Shown here: positions 1 to 10,590 of the stretch, in pieces
Position numbering within the stretch: position 1 is the first letter of the stretch
Layout of the letters: every line of letters starts with the position of its first letter
NCBI GenBank assembly: GCA_025642075.2
Contig: JAODUO010000045.1
Location: forward strand, 467,001 to 531,000
Direction of reading: 5' to 3'
Source of the DNA: Ridgeia piscesae
Taxonomy: Eukaryota; Annelida; Polychaeta; Sabellida; Siboglinidae
DNA: 64,000 bases
Notes under the pieces: model-generated
Told to the model about the DNA's origin: nothing
Database searches by the model: none
What the model saw: the letters and a program-made list of their open reading frames with translations, nothing else
Position numbers and translations under genes: made by a program

Positions 1-137
1 TTTATTTGTCTTTACCATGTAAGCTTAATTTATTATGTACATTTTATATATTTGTTTTACCAATGTTGTATTTTATGCGCCTCTGAGCGGAAGTATATTC
101 TGGATATACGGTGCTTTGTAAATCAAATTATTATTAC
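1..137 (+). repeat. Dispersed repeat, copy 1
   Basis: This segment is closely matched, in reverse complement, at about 27118-27248 (shared core GCCTCTGAG...GAAGTATATTCT with only scattered mismatches). It is therefore a copy of an interspersed element. No ORF or terminal repeat reveals the class. It may be the tail of a LINE or SINE. Confidence 0.6.
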
Positions 138-1419
138 AGTATTTTTGCATAAAAATTCCCGATACATTTCTGCTGGCACAATGGATCCAGTACGTCACAA
201 TTTGTCAACGTCACATTTTAAGAAGAAATTGGTGAGGAGTGGGTTGATCCGGGCCAGTCATATAGAAAGAATGTGAGATGAAAAAATGGCAAAGAGATCA
301 GATGCCCAAGTGGCAGGGAAAGGAGGCGAGGAAGACTGGGAATGCGAGGGAGGACTGTGTTAAGAGAGATCTGGAAAGAGTGGGAGGAGAATGGAGAACA
401 ACAGCAAAAGATGGAAGGAGTTGGAGACGGGTGATAGCGAATGCAGTGAGGAAAGAAATGACGAAGAAAAAGACGATGGTAACCATGGCCAACCTCACCC
501 TGTGACGACAGGAATGCCAAGAGGAGAACAAATAGTCCCTAGATTTGGTTTCATGAGAGAGACAGCAGACTTGTTCCTGTCATTGGAAAAAGACTGCTGT
601 GTCGTAACCATTACATTTGTGAAGAAATGCCCCCACTGCGACAGTGTCTGGACGGGGCTAGTCAAACTGTGTCCAATTAAATCCCCTGACTGGGGGTAAA
701 CCAAGGAAATACCTGGTGTGACAGGGAGTACAAAAAATTTTGTAGACACATAAAACATGTACCAGGTATGTGTAAGACATATTCATTTTCATTGGCCTTT
801 ATGCGTCATCCTTGGTAGTGAAGCTGATTCATACACATGGAAGTACCGGTACTCAGCCATTTAAAGTTTAAACACTGTGCCTCCTGACTCTGTGTCTGCC
901 TATATCAATGACCTTATACAAGTTCGACGATGTGAATAAGGTACAAATACACCAGAGCTTCCAAATTTAAAGGTACAATATATGTTAGATTCAGTTATCT
1001 TTATGTTGTTCACCAGGTCAGGCCGTTATGCAAGAGCCAATCTTTGTCAATCCAAAACGTTATGGTAGACACATCCATGTTGACCGACTGAAATAATTGC
1101 TTTCAAAACACTTGCTCTAATATATGTCATGATCACAACAACTAGGGCCTATCCACACACTGGTGTTGTCTGTGTAAGACTACATTAATATTACTAATAT
1201 CCTCATTTCTCGTAGATCATGTCTCCCAATTGAAGACTTGTTTGTTTGAAATCACATCTCTCCCATAAACTGTCGTTGCTATCATGCAGTAATGGTGACC
1301 CATTTCCATTGACAGCCTAATAATTATTGTATGTTTTGCCTCTGGACCCAGTATCCTGAGAACGTTCATATAAAGTGTATTTCCCTGCAAGTGACACCCA
1401 TACATGTTTTGGTTTTCAG
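138..1419 (+). other. Upstream intron of the BCAR3-like gene, no exon recognised
   Basis: No segment here encodes the missing first half of the SAM domain, so the preceding exon probably lies left of the window. A purine-rich open stretch at 391-699 resembles no known protein and lacks convincing splice sites. Otherwise I see only AT-rich intronic sequence. Confidence 0.4.
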
Positions 1420-1531
1420 AATATGCTCCATTTAACTGAGGCAGACATTCGTGATCTGGGTGTAAAGAACAGCGCCCATCGTGCACGGATCATCTCAAGT
1501 CTTGTGAAGTTGCGACAGAAACTTCTGCAAC
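1420..1531 (+). CDS. BCAR3: BCAR3-like exon A (end of SAM domain)
   Basis: The acceptor GGTTTTCAG precedes 1420 and the donor GTAAGT follows 1531. The exon is 112 nt, starts in phase 0 and leaves one base. It encodes [20 protein letters not shown], the helix 4-5 half of a SAM domain (T-E-x-D-I-x-x-L-G-V followed by H-R-x-R-I). Confidence 0.85.
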
Positions 1532-1618
1532 GTAAGTGCCACCTACAGGACACTGCACGAACCACTGACCATTTACAGTGATTGTTATAATGTTATGTGA
1601 GCATTGTGTAATTGTGTG

Positions 1619-1682
<64 letters not shown>

Positions 1683-1762
1683 TGTGTGTGTGCATGCATA
1701 TTGTATACGTGTGAACATGGCTACACTACATGCATACTTACATACATGTCTGCATGTTGAGC

Positions 1763-1817
<55 letters not shown>

Positions 1818-4800
1818 TTCAGATGCAGTCCCAAAATCTTCAATACATTTACATTTTCACCTGAGTCCGACCTTGACAACTCTGATTACAAAATCAGCAA
1901 ATCTGTTGTTGAATTCCGAAATCATTAACACTTGAGCCCAGTGTCATAACCATTTCTTTCAGGATATACTGTTTGGACTTATAAGCTGGATGCCACACAC
2001 AGATGTAGTATCAAAATCAAATGTGAAATGAATTCAACGTGCATATCAAAAAACCGAATTCAGGCTTAAAAGTTGTCTTCTAAAATGGCATGAACATTCG
2101 CATTTCAATTAAAACAGTTGCATTTGACTGAGTCAACACTGCAAGAAATAAAATATAGGCTAGAGAACCAATTCAATGCGGTCGAATTAAGAGCAGATTG
2201 CATGAATTTGCAAATCCCAATATACATAAGGAATTAAACACAGAGGTTGTTTTGGTTGCCACTGCAATATATCATCAGGAATATATTATTCCAGTGGCAC
2301 CATCTAGTGAGTAACATTTACATTAATGCAAACTGATGCTAAGAGCCAGTTTGGATTGCAAAAATCTCATGTTAATGGGAAGAGAATCTGCGATAAAGGC
2401 ACAATGGTTTTTCAATTGCAAACTTATGAGAGCTCCCCTCAGTTGGCTGACAACTTGACAGCACTGATAGATTGAATTTCTCTCTCTCCTCCCTCCCTCC
2501 ATTTGTCATTCACATCCTTAACAATCAATATTTGCAATCTGCCGTCATCCACAGCCAGCAGGAAGACTGGGTGAAACTAAACGACGTGTTTGATAGTTAC
2601 ATGTGTACACAAATAGCACTGTTGTGTTCTCATGAGTCAGTCCATCGACTTCCACAAAGAAAGCTGTGGCTTCGTGCTTTGTCAGGGGAGCATTAATTAT
2701 TTCACGTTTTTTAAATTGAAGCTGCCTGTATCCCCACCCCCGTTCGTTAATAATGTGCTCACAAGATGAGAATTAATATACTACCAGATTACATTTAATA
2801 AGCCCCAAAAAGAGCTTGCAATTTGAAAGTTTTAATAATAGTAATAATATTTAATATTTATCAAGCAGAATTTACATTAGATGCTCAAAGTGCTGTGTGA
2901 AATCTAAATTTGACATAACAGTCATAAAACTGCAAAGGAAACTTAGATAAAATATAGTTTTGGTTGCAACAATTACACACAAGTATTTAAATAGAGAACA
3001 TGGCTGTTACAATTTACATACGCAGGTGACAGAAGTGGTGCAGGGGGAGGGGGTTAAAAATGGGCAGAGGGAAGATTTACACTATAAACCCCTGCTGTAC
3101 CACACGTGAAATGTTTCTATTTTGTTCAGGTCACACCCAACCCAGCAGTGATACAGTGCACTGTACCCCAGACATCTACAGAGGGTAAGTGCACTTGTTT
3201 TCATGGCCCTGTTTCCAAGGATCAGTCTCATAGGACAATGCTTTTGTCTGCTGGGACAATATTAGTCTTGCTTAACCCATTAGCACTCAGCCGATTTTAA
3301 CGTGAAGCCTGTGCCTCCTCAAATATTTGACCTAGATGTTTAAAAATATTGCTTGCGCCATTGTCTTTGCTCTAGCGCCTTTATTATTCAATTCTCGCAA
3401 TTGCATGTTGTGTGCATGTTGTAGATAATAAAAGTACCTACACAGTGGTGTCAAACCTGTTGTTGTCACTTTAACATATGTTGACCATTTCTTGATTGAC
3501 ACTAAGACATTTTGAAACATTTTGTAAAATAAATAATTTGTTGCGGTGTAACTTTTTTATGCCTGACTTCTTACTGCTACAAGTTGGGTTTATTTTAAAG
3601 AACATGAACTTTTTTTAAATGTCCAAAAACAAAACCTATTGCTGTTAAATTTTCGAAAAATTCAGTAAATATTTTTGAGAACGAAAGTATCAAAAATAGC
3701 CACAATTTAACATCATATGTCTAGATAGGTGTTGCATTTATTGCATCACAAGATGCAACCACGTAAACCGAATTCAAACGCTGTGCTGTATTCGCTGGCC
3801 AGCTATGGCTGACCTGAGGATATTTGGGGCGACTGTCAATGCCCAACTTGAGTGCTAATCGGTTAACCGATTTTTGCTCGGCTGTGTTACTTCGCTGAGA
3901 CTATTGTCTAGTGAAACGTACTCTTTGCTTATGTAACACTTTTGTAGTGTCACTGCTCGGAGCCATCAGATGGCAGCACTGTTTTAGATTAATTTGCTAG
4001 TTTACGTGTATAATAATCATTAATGTTTATATGGTATGTATGCTTTGGATAACGAAATTAAGTTATAAAATATCTATACCCAAAAAATGACAATGACAAA
4101 TAAAACAGTTTGTTTATTTCTTTAATAAATATTTTATTTCATAATTGGCCTGAGAGCCAATCAGCGTCTCCACTCTATTCTGGGATAAGGCCGTCCTGGT
4201 GGCCACAAACACAGAACAAAACTTTCCCAGGCGGAGGTGAGGGGCTTAAATGTGCTACAACCTCACAGAGCCTGGGTAATCAAGGCTAGAACAATATCAG
4301 AGTGTATGGTGATATTGTGATGCTGCGCGCTATAATAATGTCCTATATAGGTGATGGAGTTTACCTAGCTATGTGTAGGGTGTCTGGGGCACCACTGCTT
4401 CCATCTATCAGACAGAGTGAACCTTTCAAAATGGCAGCTTCAGTTACTCAAACTCCACATGATGGCGCTACTGTCAAGCTAACAAATATTAGTCTGTTCG
4501 TTTACTTCTGGTTAGTCAGGGTTGTAACTTGTAACAGGAAGTTTGTTGCCTAGAATGTAGGAATGTTTAATACAAAGGGCATTATGGGTAACTCGGCTCA
4601 CCTCAGCAGTATTGCCAATAAAGCTTGTTTTTAACCTGTGTGTTTTATAGTGTTGTGCGATGAAAACTTTCAAATTTATTTACAAGCTCAATAAAGTAAC
4701 CTAATATTATTTGGCTAGCGATATACTGTGAGTATATGTATTATATTCAAAAGAGCATAATATTAATTATAACCTAAGATCACTATATATATAAATGCAT

Positions 4801-7482
4801 AACAGAATTTGTTTACATAATTGTGTTGTTCCATATTTCCAGTGTGACACCGCCTCGTGACATCAACCACTACAGCTTCACAACTGTGAAACAGGCGACC
4901 TACCAACCACTGGACATGCCGGCTGAGAACCTGACTGGCCGCTTGACCAACTCAGTGAGGAAGCGGGACACGCCTTTCTGCCCCCCGGCCTCGCCCTCTG
5001 ACCTTTCCCGGTACCTATGGTACCACGGAACGATTCCGCGGCCACAGGCAGAGACCCTGGTGTTGAGCGATGGTGCGTTTCTGATCCGCGACTCGATCAG
5101 CCAGCCCGGGGACTACGTGTTGACCGTGTACTGGAAGGGGGCGCCACTGCACTTCATGTTGAATAAACAGGTGCAGTCGGACGGCATACAACTCAAGGTG
5201 CAGTACCAGTTTGAGGAGGCGTTGTTCGACACCGTTCCTCAGTTGATACAGTTTCACATCGAGAACAAAGCACCGGTGTCCAACGCGTCAGGTGCAATAC
5301 TTTCCCTGCCGGTCGAGCGGAGTGGACCGGTTGAGTATTGTGATATTCGACTGGCCGCGTTAGAACAGTCTTTCGATGGAAGATATCTGTCACCAAGTGT
5401 TAGTCCGCAGCGATCGTCTAGTAACCGTAGCGACAGTCCACGGGTAGACAGACGTCTGCGGATAGACGGACAACCGCGCCGCGTTGGCAGTCAGCCGTTA
5501 CTGTCATTAGACTACACAGACGGAAATTTATGTGGACAACGGGACAAGTTCGGTAGCCTGCCTTCCATTGCCCCGCAGCCCCCTGGGAGAGTTGAGCCAC
5601 CACACACGCTGCCAAAGACGTTGCAAAATTTCCGCGCCGGTAGCGAGCCAATGCTCTCCCCGACATCTGCACTGGAGGTAAAGAAGTATCTGTTCGTTCG
5701 AAACACTACTGATTTTGCGGGTTCTGACGGTGATCTCACAAAACCCCCTCCGGCCAAACCCAGCCGTGTGCCCACGATAAAGTACAGTCCAAAGACGGGC
5801 AAACCAATCGTTGTCATTAGAAACAAGTCGCTGTACGAAGATGACGGCCGTGACTACAGCGACTACGATCAGGTGAAGTCGTGGCCAACCGCACTCAAAC
5901 AGTCGTTTGACTCTGGCGACAACTCACAGGAAAATGGCAAAACCACAGCAACAGATGTTGAAATAGGAGACTACGATGTGCCAAGATCGCTTGATGGTGA
6001 TTCTAGTTATTACGACGTTCCAAGGTCGTCGAAGGAGTCCAGCCCATTACGCGGATCGCAACGGGACAGCACATGTAACGAACTGCCCGTCAAACTGCCC
6101 CGACAGGTCATCAAGTTGCCAAACGCCGACGAAAAATCGTTCTTTGACGTCGAGCATTATACATCAGGTTTACTGACGCCAAACAATAAACCACTGGAGA
6201 GTTCAGCTGTCACAACAATCAGGATGTTGTTACTGGAGTGTGACGCAACACAGCTCTCACAGCACATCACACACATTGACCTTGACCTCTTGAAGGTCAC
6301 CGGCAGCCATGACTTCGGTGTTTGTGTTTTCTCCGGGTTGGAATACATGACTTTGCCTCAAGGTCAGCAGCTTCGACTGGACCTCCTGGAAAGGTGAGTG
6401 AGCCAGTGTTGGGGCGGTCATGACTGCTGGTGATGTGTCATTGGCGATGTGATCGGGATTGTGGTAGACTGTTTAGACCTTACTTAATTCACAATCCACA
6501 GAATTGCCAAGGTAGGAGTGCACCAACGGTTCTCCAAGTTTGTTGTTCTTCGTTTCGTAGCTTGAATTTTTTTCTTCAGTTTGATTGGAATAGTTGTCAG
6601 TGTGATCACCGTTATTGTCAGTGTGATCACTGTTATTGTCACTGTGATCAGTATTGGTGTCAGTGGATCATTGTTATTGTCACTGTGATCACTGCTGTGA
6701 TCACTGTGATCACTGCTGTTGTCAGTGTGATCATTGTTGTTGTCACTGTGATCACTGCTGTTGTCAGTATGATCACTGTTGTTGTCAGTGTGATCACTGC
6801 TGTTGTCAGTGTGATCACTGCTGTTGTCAGTGTGATCACTGTTGTTGTCAGTGTGATCATTGTTGTTGTCAGTGTGATCACTGTTGTTGTCGTTTGTTTG
6901 ATCATCAACATTGTTGTTCAGGTTCCACTGCTTCACGCTGTTTGTGGCGACATCGCTGCTGACGTGTACAAAACTGGGAGAACGCAGCAAACTCCTGCAC
7001 AAGTGGATCCTCGTGGCGTCCCACCTGAAAGGCATTATGGGAAACCTGTTCAGTTTCTCTGCGATCATGAAAGGCTTACAGCTTGAGCAGGTATGGGCGA
7101 GACTGCTTCCTACTCTTTTGCACACTACTACACTAGTGCTTAGAATAACAGCAAATAAACCACTATTAATTTATTTTTTGACACCTGTGTCATTCTGTTA
7201 GTGTAGCAGATACTGCAACATTTCTTGGAATGTCTCAATGAAACACTCACTGCTATAATGGCAATGGTTTTGGTTTACCTGCATAGTATTAGTAGCGTCA
7301 TAGGGTGATATTGGAATGGCATATTGTGGCGCCACCTAACAGATTACACCGATGTCAGATGAGATTTGGAAAGGTAGTTGTTTGTAGTTTTGTTTGCATT
7401 GTAAATATTAGTTAATGTCAGCATTTAGAATTGTGTTGATGCAGTTTTTAGAAAAGCTGCAGCAACCTCTGTACAGAGAATG

Positions 7483-7525
<43 letters not shown>

Positions 7526-7593
7526 TATATGCATATATGCATATATATAATATATATATATATATATGCATATATATATATACACTGTATATG

Positions 7594-7636
<43 letters not shown>

Positions 7637-7766
7637 TATATATAAATATATATATATGCATATATATATATACACTGTATATCAATATATATATATATAT
7701 ATATATATATATTGATATACAGTGTATATATATGCATATATATATATATATATATTTATATATATG

Positions 7767-7821
<55 letters not shown>

Positions 7822-8525
7822 GTAGCAACTATACAACCAATTTGCACAAACTACGTAGACACTTGGCTAATGGAACCTTTTTGGTTTTGACATTCACAAT
7901 ATAATTCATATTATGATGAATACATGTTACGTGTTGTGTTGTGTTGTGTTTACATTGTATATAAACAGATTTAAATCCAAACCGATGTGACACATTGTCT
8001 CTCCAGATATCACGCCTCACTCTGACCTGGTCTCAACTGAAACAGAACTTCGTGGACAGTGACGCGACATTCACAACTCGCCTACAGCCACTTCTCCAAT
8101 CAATGGACGAGGCAGGCAGCATGCTGCCACTGCAGAACATCACTGTACCCCACATCGTTCCACTCATCCGGCTCCTCTTGCGACCTCCGTGTGACCTTGA
8201 GGCGGAGGTGATGTCATGGGAGTCAGCAAGCGCTGATCTTGGCTTTGACATAATGCTCGCCCATCTCGATACTGCCCGGATCATTACAGAACACTGTGGA
8301 TTATACCGTGTGACCGCGACGAATCTCCTTAAGTCGTTCTCTGTCGACCCACATCTTCGGGACATGTTTTGTACCGAAACCCACATGAAGTTGATGTGGG
8401 GTGCAAAGGGGGCGCTAGTGGACGCCCCGTCGCGCTACGCAAAGTTTGAACAGGTCCTGACAGTTCTGTCAGAACGGCTGGAACCGAAGGATTCGGCACT
8501 GACGAATCGCGAGACATCGCTGTGA
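1420..8525 (+). CDS. BCAR3: NSP-family adaptor (BCAR3/SH2D3-like), partial: 3' five exons
   Basis: Exons 1420-1531, 3130-3184, 4843-6393, 6922-7090 and 8007-8525 join in one reading frame, with every split codon resolving correctly, giving at least 801 aa. In order it encodes the end of a SAM domain (residues 1-37), an SH2 domain (about 115-212, starting WYHG, with the phosphotyrosine-binding Arg138 in FLIRDS), a Ser/Pro/Tyr-rich linker, and a Cdc25/RasGEF-like domain (about 499-790). The linker carries [11 protein letters not shown], close to a conserved NSP segment, a PPPAKP proline motif, and YDVP at Tyr433 and Tyr446. In vertebrates NSP proteins bind receptor kinases through SH2, and p130Cas through the catalytically inert RasGEF-like domain, acting in adhesion and Rap/Rac signalling at the plasma membrane. 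Family membership is secure. Which of BCAR3, SH2D3A or SH2D3C it matches is not, because invertebrates usually have one pre-duplication gene. The start lies outside the window. Confidence 0.9.
1612..1699 (+). repeat. (GTGC)n / (GT)n microsatellite
   Basis: About 19 tandem GTGC tetramers flanked by GT dinucleotides, inside the first visible BCAR3-like intron. Open frames across it are artefacts of the repeat. Confidence 0.97.
1763..1812 (+). repeat. (TA)n microsatellite
   Basis: About 25 uninterrupted TA dinucleotides. Confidence 0.97.
3130..3184 (+). CDS. BCAR3: BCAR3-like exon B
   Basis: A 55-nt exon between acceptor TTTGTTCAG and donor GTAAGT. Only the frame with two leading bases is compatible with both neighbours: it completes Arg38 from exon A and leaves GG to make Gly56 with exon C. 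It encodes [18 protein letters not shown] different frame is open over a longer distance but would break the phase. Confidence 0.85.
3272..3866 (+). mobile_element. Non-autonomous DNA transposon with TTAA duplication (piggyBac-like MITE)
   Basis: A 587-bp element (3276-3862) is flanked by direct TTAA tetranucleotides (3272-3275 and 3863-3866). Its ends are inverted: CCCATTAGCACTCA on the left, and TGAGTGCTAATCGG on the right. A weaker inverted similarity continues about 40 bp inward (CAAATAT...GACCT against AGGT...ATATTTG). TTAA target duplication with CC-starting ends is typical of piggyBac. No transposase is encoded. It lies in the intron between exons B and C. Confidence 0.75.
3867..4842 (+). 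other. BCAR3: BCAR3-like intron remainder
   Basis: AT-rich intron without exons. It contains two CTCF-like matches (3963-3977 and 4455-4469) and a moderately GC-richer stretch at 4180-4470 of unknown origin. Confidence 0.5.
4843..6393 (+). CDS. BCAR3: BCAR3-like exon C (SH2 domain and linker)
   Basis: The 1551-nt exon begins after CATATTTCCAG and ends at donor GTGAGT. It carries the whole SH2 domain, the linker, and the start of the RasGEF-like domain, ending [20 protein letters not shown]. The SH2 fold is recognisable from [14 protein letters not shown] and [19 protein letters not shown]. The two YDVP motifs are encoded at 5972-5983 and 6011-6022. Confidence 0.95.
6592..6921 (+). repeat. 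21-bp minisatellite running into a 3' splice site
   Basis: About 14 copies of a 21-bp unit, approximately TGTGATCACTGTTGTTGTCAG, with some units one base shorter. It ends at the acceptor of exon D. The last degenerate unit supplies the real acceptor ATTGTTGTTCAG at 6921, and most upstream units end in a similar TTGTTGTCAG. Confidence 0.9.
6922..7090 (+). CDS. BCAR3: BCAR3-like exon D (RasGEF-like domain)
   Basis: A 169-nt exon. Its first base completes Arg573 and it ends in phase 0 before GTATGG. It encodes [13 protein letters not shown]...[12 protein letters not shown]...[17 protein letters not shown], matching the NSP Cdc25-homology helices. Confidence 0.93.
7091..8006 (+). other. BCAR3: BCAR3-like intron with AT microsatellite
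   Basis: About a third of this intron is the AT/ATGCAT array at 7483-7818. A CTCF-like match on the minus strand lies near 7330-7345. Nothing else is recognisable. Confidence 0.6.
7483..7818 (+). repeat. (TA)n array with ATGCAT and TACACTGTATAT interruptions
   Basis: About 335 bp of TA repeats punctuated by ATGCATAT and by self-complementary TACACTGTATAT blocks. The array is largely palindromic, so all frames read through as artefacts. Confidence 0.95.
8007..8525 (+). CDS. BCAR3: BCAR3-like terminal exon E
   Basis: The 519-nt last coding exon starts in phase 0 after TCTCTCCAG and ends with TGA. It encodes [15 protein letters not shown] through [10 protein letters not shown]...[18 protein letters not shown], the C-terminal half of the RasGEF-like domain. 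This is the p130Cas-binding part in vertebrate homologues. Confidence 0.95.
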   Translation: MSRLTLTWSQLKQNFVDSDATFTTRLQPLLQSMDEAGSMLPLQNITVPHIVPLIRLLLRPPCDLEAEVMSWESASADLGFDIMLAHLDTARIITEHCGLYRVTATNLLKSFSVDPHLRDMFCTETHMKLMWGAKGALVDAPSRYAKFEQVLTVLSERLEPKDSALTNRETSL

Positions 8526-8622
8526 TGTGAAAACGTGGAGTTATGACAGTTTGGAGAGGGGGGTTTATACCATTCGCATTTGCTCAGTCATTCGTGGTGT
8601 GCTAACTGGAAACAGTATTAAT

Positions 8623-8628
8623 AATAAA
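8623..8628 (+). terminator. BCAR3: Candidate polyadenylation signal AATAAA
   Basis: A canonical AATAAA about 100 bp after the BCAR3-like stop codon, on the same strand. Cleavage site unverified. Confidence 0.45.
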
Positions 8629-9181
8629 TGTCCAATGATGTACATTGATTGTCAACGATGCTTGTTGCCTGTGATAGGTTACAGGGAACACCACAGAAAA
8701 CACCTATTCTGAAATTAATACAATACTCTATTTTAAATTAAAACATATATCAGTCGGTAATTATATCCCATTATAGTCTTTCCTTCAGTGCCTGCCAGTT
8801 TTGCTTCTATGAGGGTATTAACATTTTCTGACATTAATTAGCCTTCATTCACACACACGTACTGTAGAAAATTCATGAAATGCCAGTACCTAATTTTTCC
8901 ACAATTCAATCTCTAACCTGACACTCCTTAATTTCTGCAAAAACCACACACTGACTTGCCTGGATGACTTCACCAGTCAAAATTATGCCTATATCTATAT
9001 GACATATGTCATAATTTGACGGCTCTGATACCACGCTGCACAAATACATAATTTGTACTCACTCCACACTGCACAAATCCTCACAGAAATTCAAACAACC
9101 TGCAGAGTCATTTCTATTGGATTTTCTTATCTCTTTCGTCGCACGAGGAATGGCGGCCAGACCCCTCACTGTGGTCTTATG

Positions 9182-9410
9182 TCGGCAGTTTACATCAAGG
9201 TCAGTCCGCTGTGGACTTACGTTGGCAGTTTACATCAAGGTCAGTCCGCTGTGGACTTACGTTGGCAGTTTACATCAAGGTCAGTCCGCTGTGGACTTAC
9301 GTTGGCAGTTTACATCAAGGTCAGTCCGCTGTGGGCTTACGTTGGCAGTTTACATCAAGGTCAGTCCGCTGTGGACTTACGTTGGCAGTTTACATCAAGG
9401 TCAGTCCACT
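9182..9410 (+). repeat. 40-bp minisatellite, about 5.7 copies
   Basis: The unit contains TACATCAAGGTCAGTCCGCT and recurs at 9191, 9231, 9271, 9311, 9351 and 9391, an exact 40-bp period with almost no divergence. It is therefore a recent expansion. Because 40 is not a multiple of three, all plus frames stay open across it. These are not genes. Confidence 0.97.
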
Positions 9411-10499
9411 CTCACCTGTTGTCCATCCATCTTTCTTTGCTTGCACCTGAAGCCTTCTAGGCTACACTGCATGATTGCTTTAGAAAAGGAGTCGTGGCGG
9501 GTCACATGGTAGTACCTCGGCAACTGTCTCCTCTTCCCAGTTGTGAGGTGGGGCTCCTGTGGTTCATTTAGGGCAGTCTTCTGTCTTTGGACAGCCATTG
9601 GCCTTGTGTTCTGGACTTGTGTTCGGCCCAAGGTATGTGGAGTTGGAGTCTGAACCACTTAGTCTCAAAGATCTTCATCTCTGCAGCTGTGGGTGCCCAA
9701 CTGTCACATCTGTGAATCAACTCGAAGACGCCCATGAAACTGATGACTTCGGCGCTAACCTTCATCTGTACATCAGTACGCTAACTAGGGAGACATATAA
9801 GTGAAATACCTCCCAAGTGCCAGAGTCCACTCACCTCTTTCTATATTCAGTTCCTATCTTTGCAACACTGATTTCTGATCTACTAATTGTCTGCAACGTA
9901 TTTCTAGCCACAGAATTGGACACAGCAGAAGACTAGCTACAAACCTGCCTAGATATCTTGAAGAAATCTCACAAACTTCTGATGTCAAAACGTTTATTGT
10001 TCCAACAAGTAAAAAAACAGCAAGTCAGTATTCATATCTGCCATCCTCCCAACAACTGATCCACTCTCAAGAGGGAGACACTGGCTTTACATTCAAAGGA
10101 GTAAGTTTGTGTAACAACATAACAACACACAATTGATATTCATGTTAGTTTTAGAACTGTTTAATGTCTTCGGTTTCTCCGACCCTGTCATTTATACAAT
10201 AGGATGACGTAAAATAATTTTATCATTCCCAGCAATATTGGTCAAGACTTATTAGTATATGAGTAGGTTTAACGAGATCTGTCCTTAACTTCAGTGATCA
10301 CTACCAGTAGATAAAAACATACTTTCAATGACCTACATTTTTGCCATCAGCTGTCCCGATATATTGGACATGCGGGAATAATTATATTACACCTTAAAAG
10401 TCCTTACATAGCACATGGCAGTATCGAGTCAACTGCTCAAAATGCTTCACACTCTCATTCCTGACAATCAAACAACGTATCAACTTCATTCAGAAAATA

Positions 10500-10590
10500 T
10501 TCAGCAACAGTATCCACCACTGTCTATAGCCATGTATTCGTTCATACAGCCGAGTGAACTGGTAGGGTAAGGGGTGAGTTTTGATTTCCA
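10500..10590 (-). repeat. SINE fragment
   Basis: TATCCACCACTGTCTATAGC and the following CATACAGC...GTGAACTGG match the body of the tRNA-derived SINE at 63640-63980. The tRNA head is missing here. Confidence 0.6.

Larger units (their letters stand above)
1532..3129 (+). other. BCAR3: BCAR3-like intron
   Basis: The intron contains a (GTGC)n microsatellite about 80 bp after the donor, then (TA)n. The remainder is AT-rich with no recognisable feature, apart from a weak CTCF-like match on the minus strand near 2290-2305. Confidence 0.6.

Noticed and set aside
391..699. 102-codon plus-strand frame with KCPHCDSVW
   Set aside because: Looks like a zinc-finger fragment, but the opposite strand and other frames are equally open, and there is no splice or homology support.
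7483..7847. IYIY-type open frames
   Set aside because: Pure TA microsatellite translation on both strands.
9053..9512. Three overlapping plus-strand frames with repeated GQSAVDLRWQF
   Set aside because: Produced by a 40-bp minisatellite whose length is not a multiple of three, leaving all frames open.
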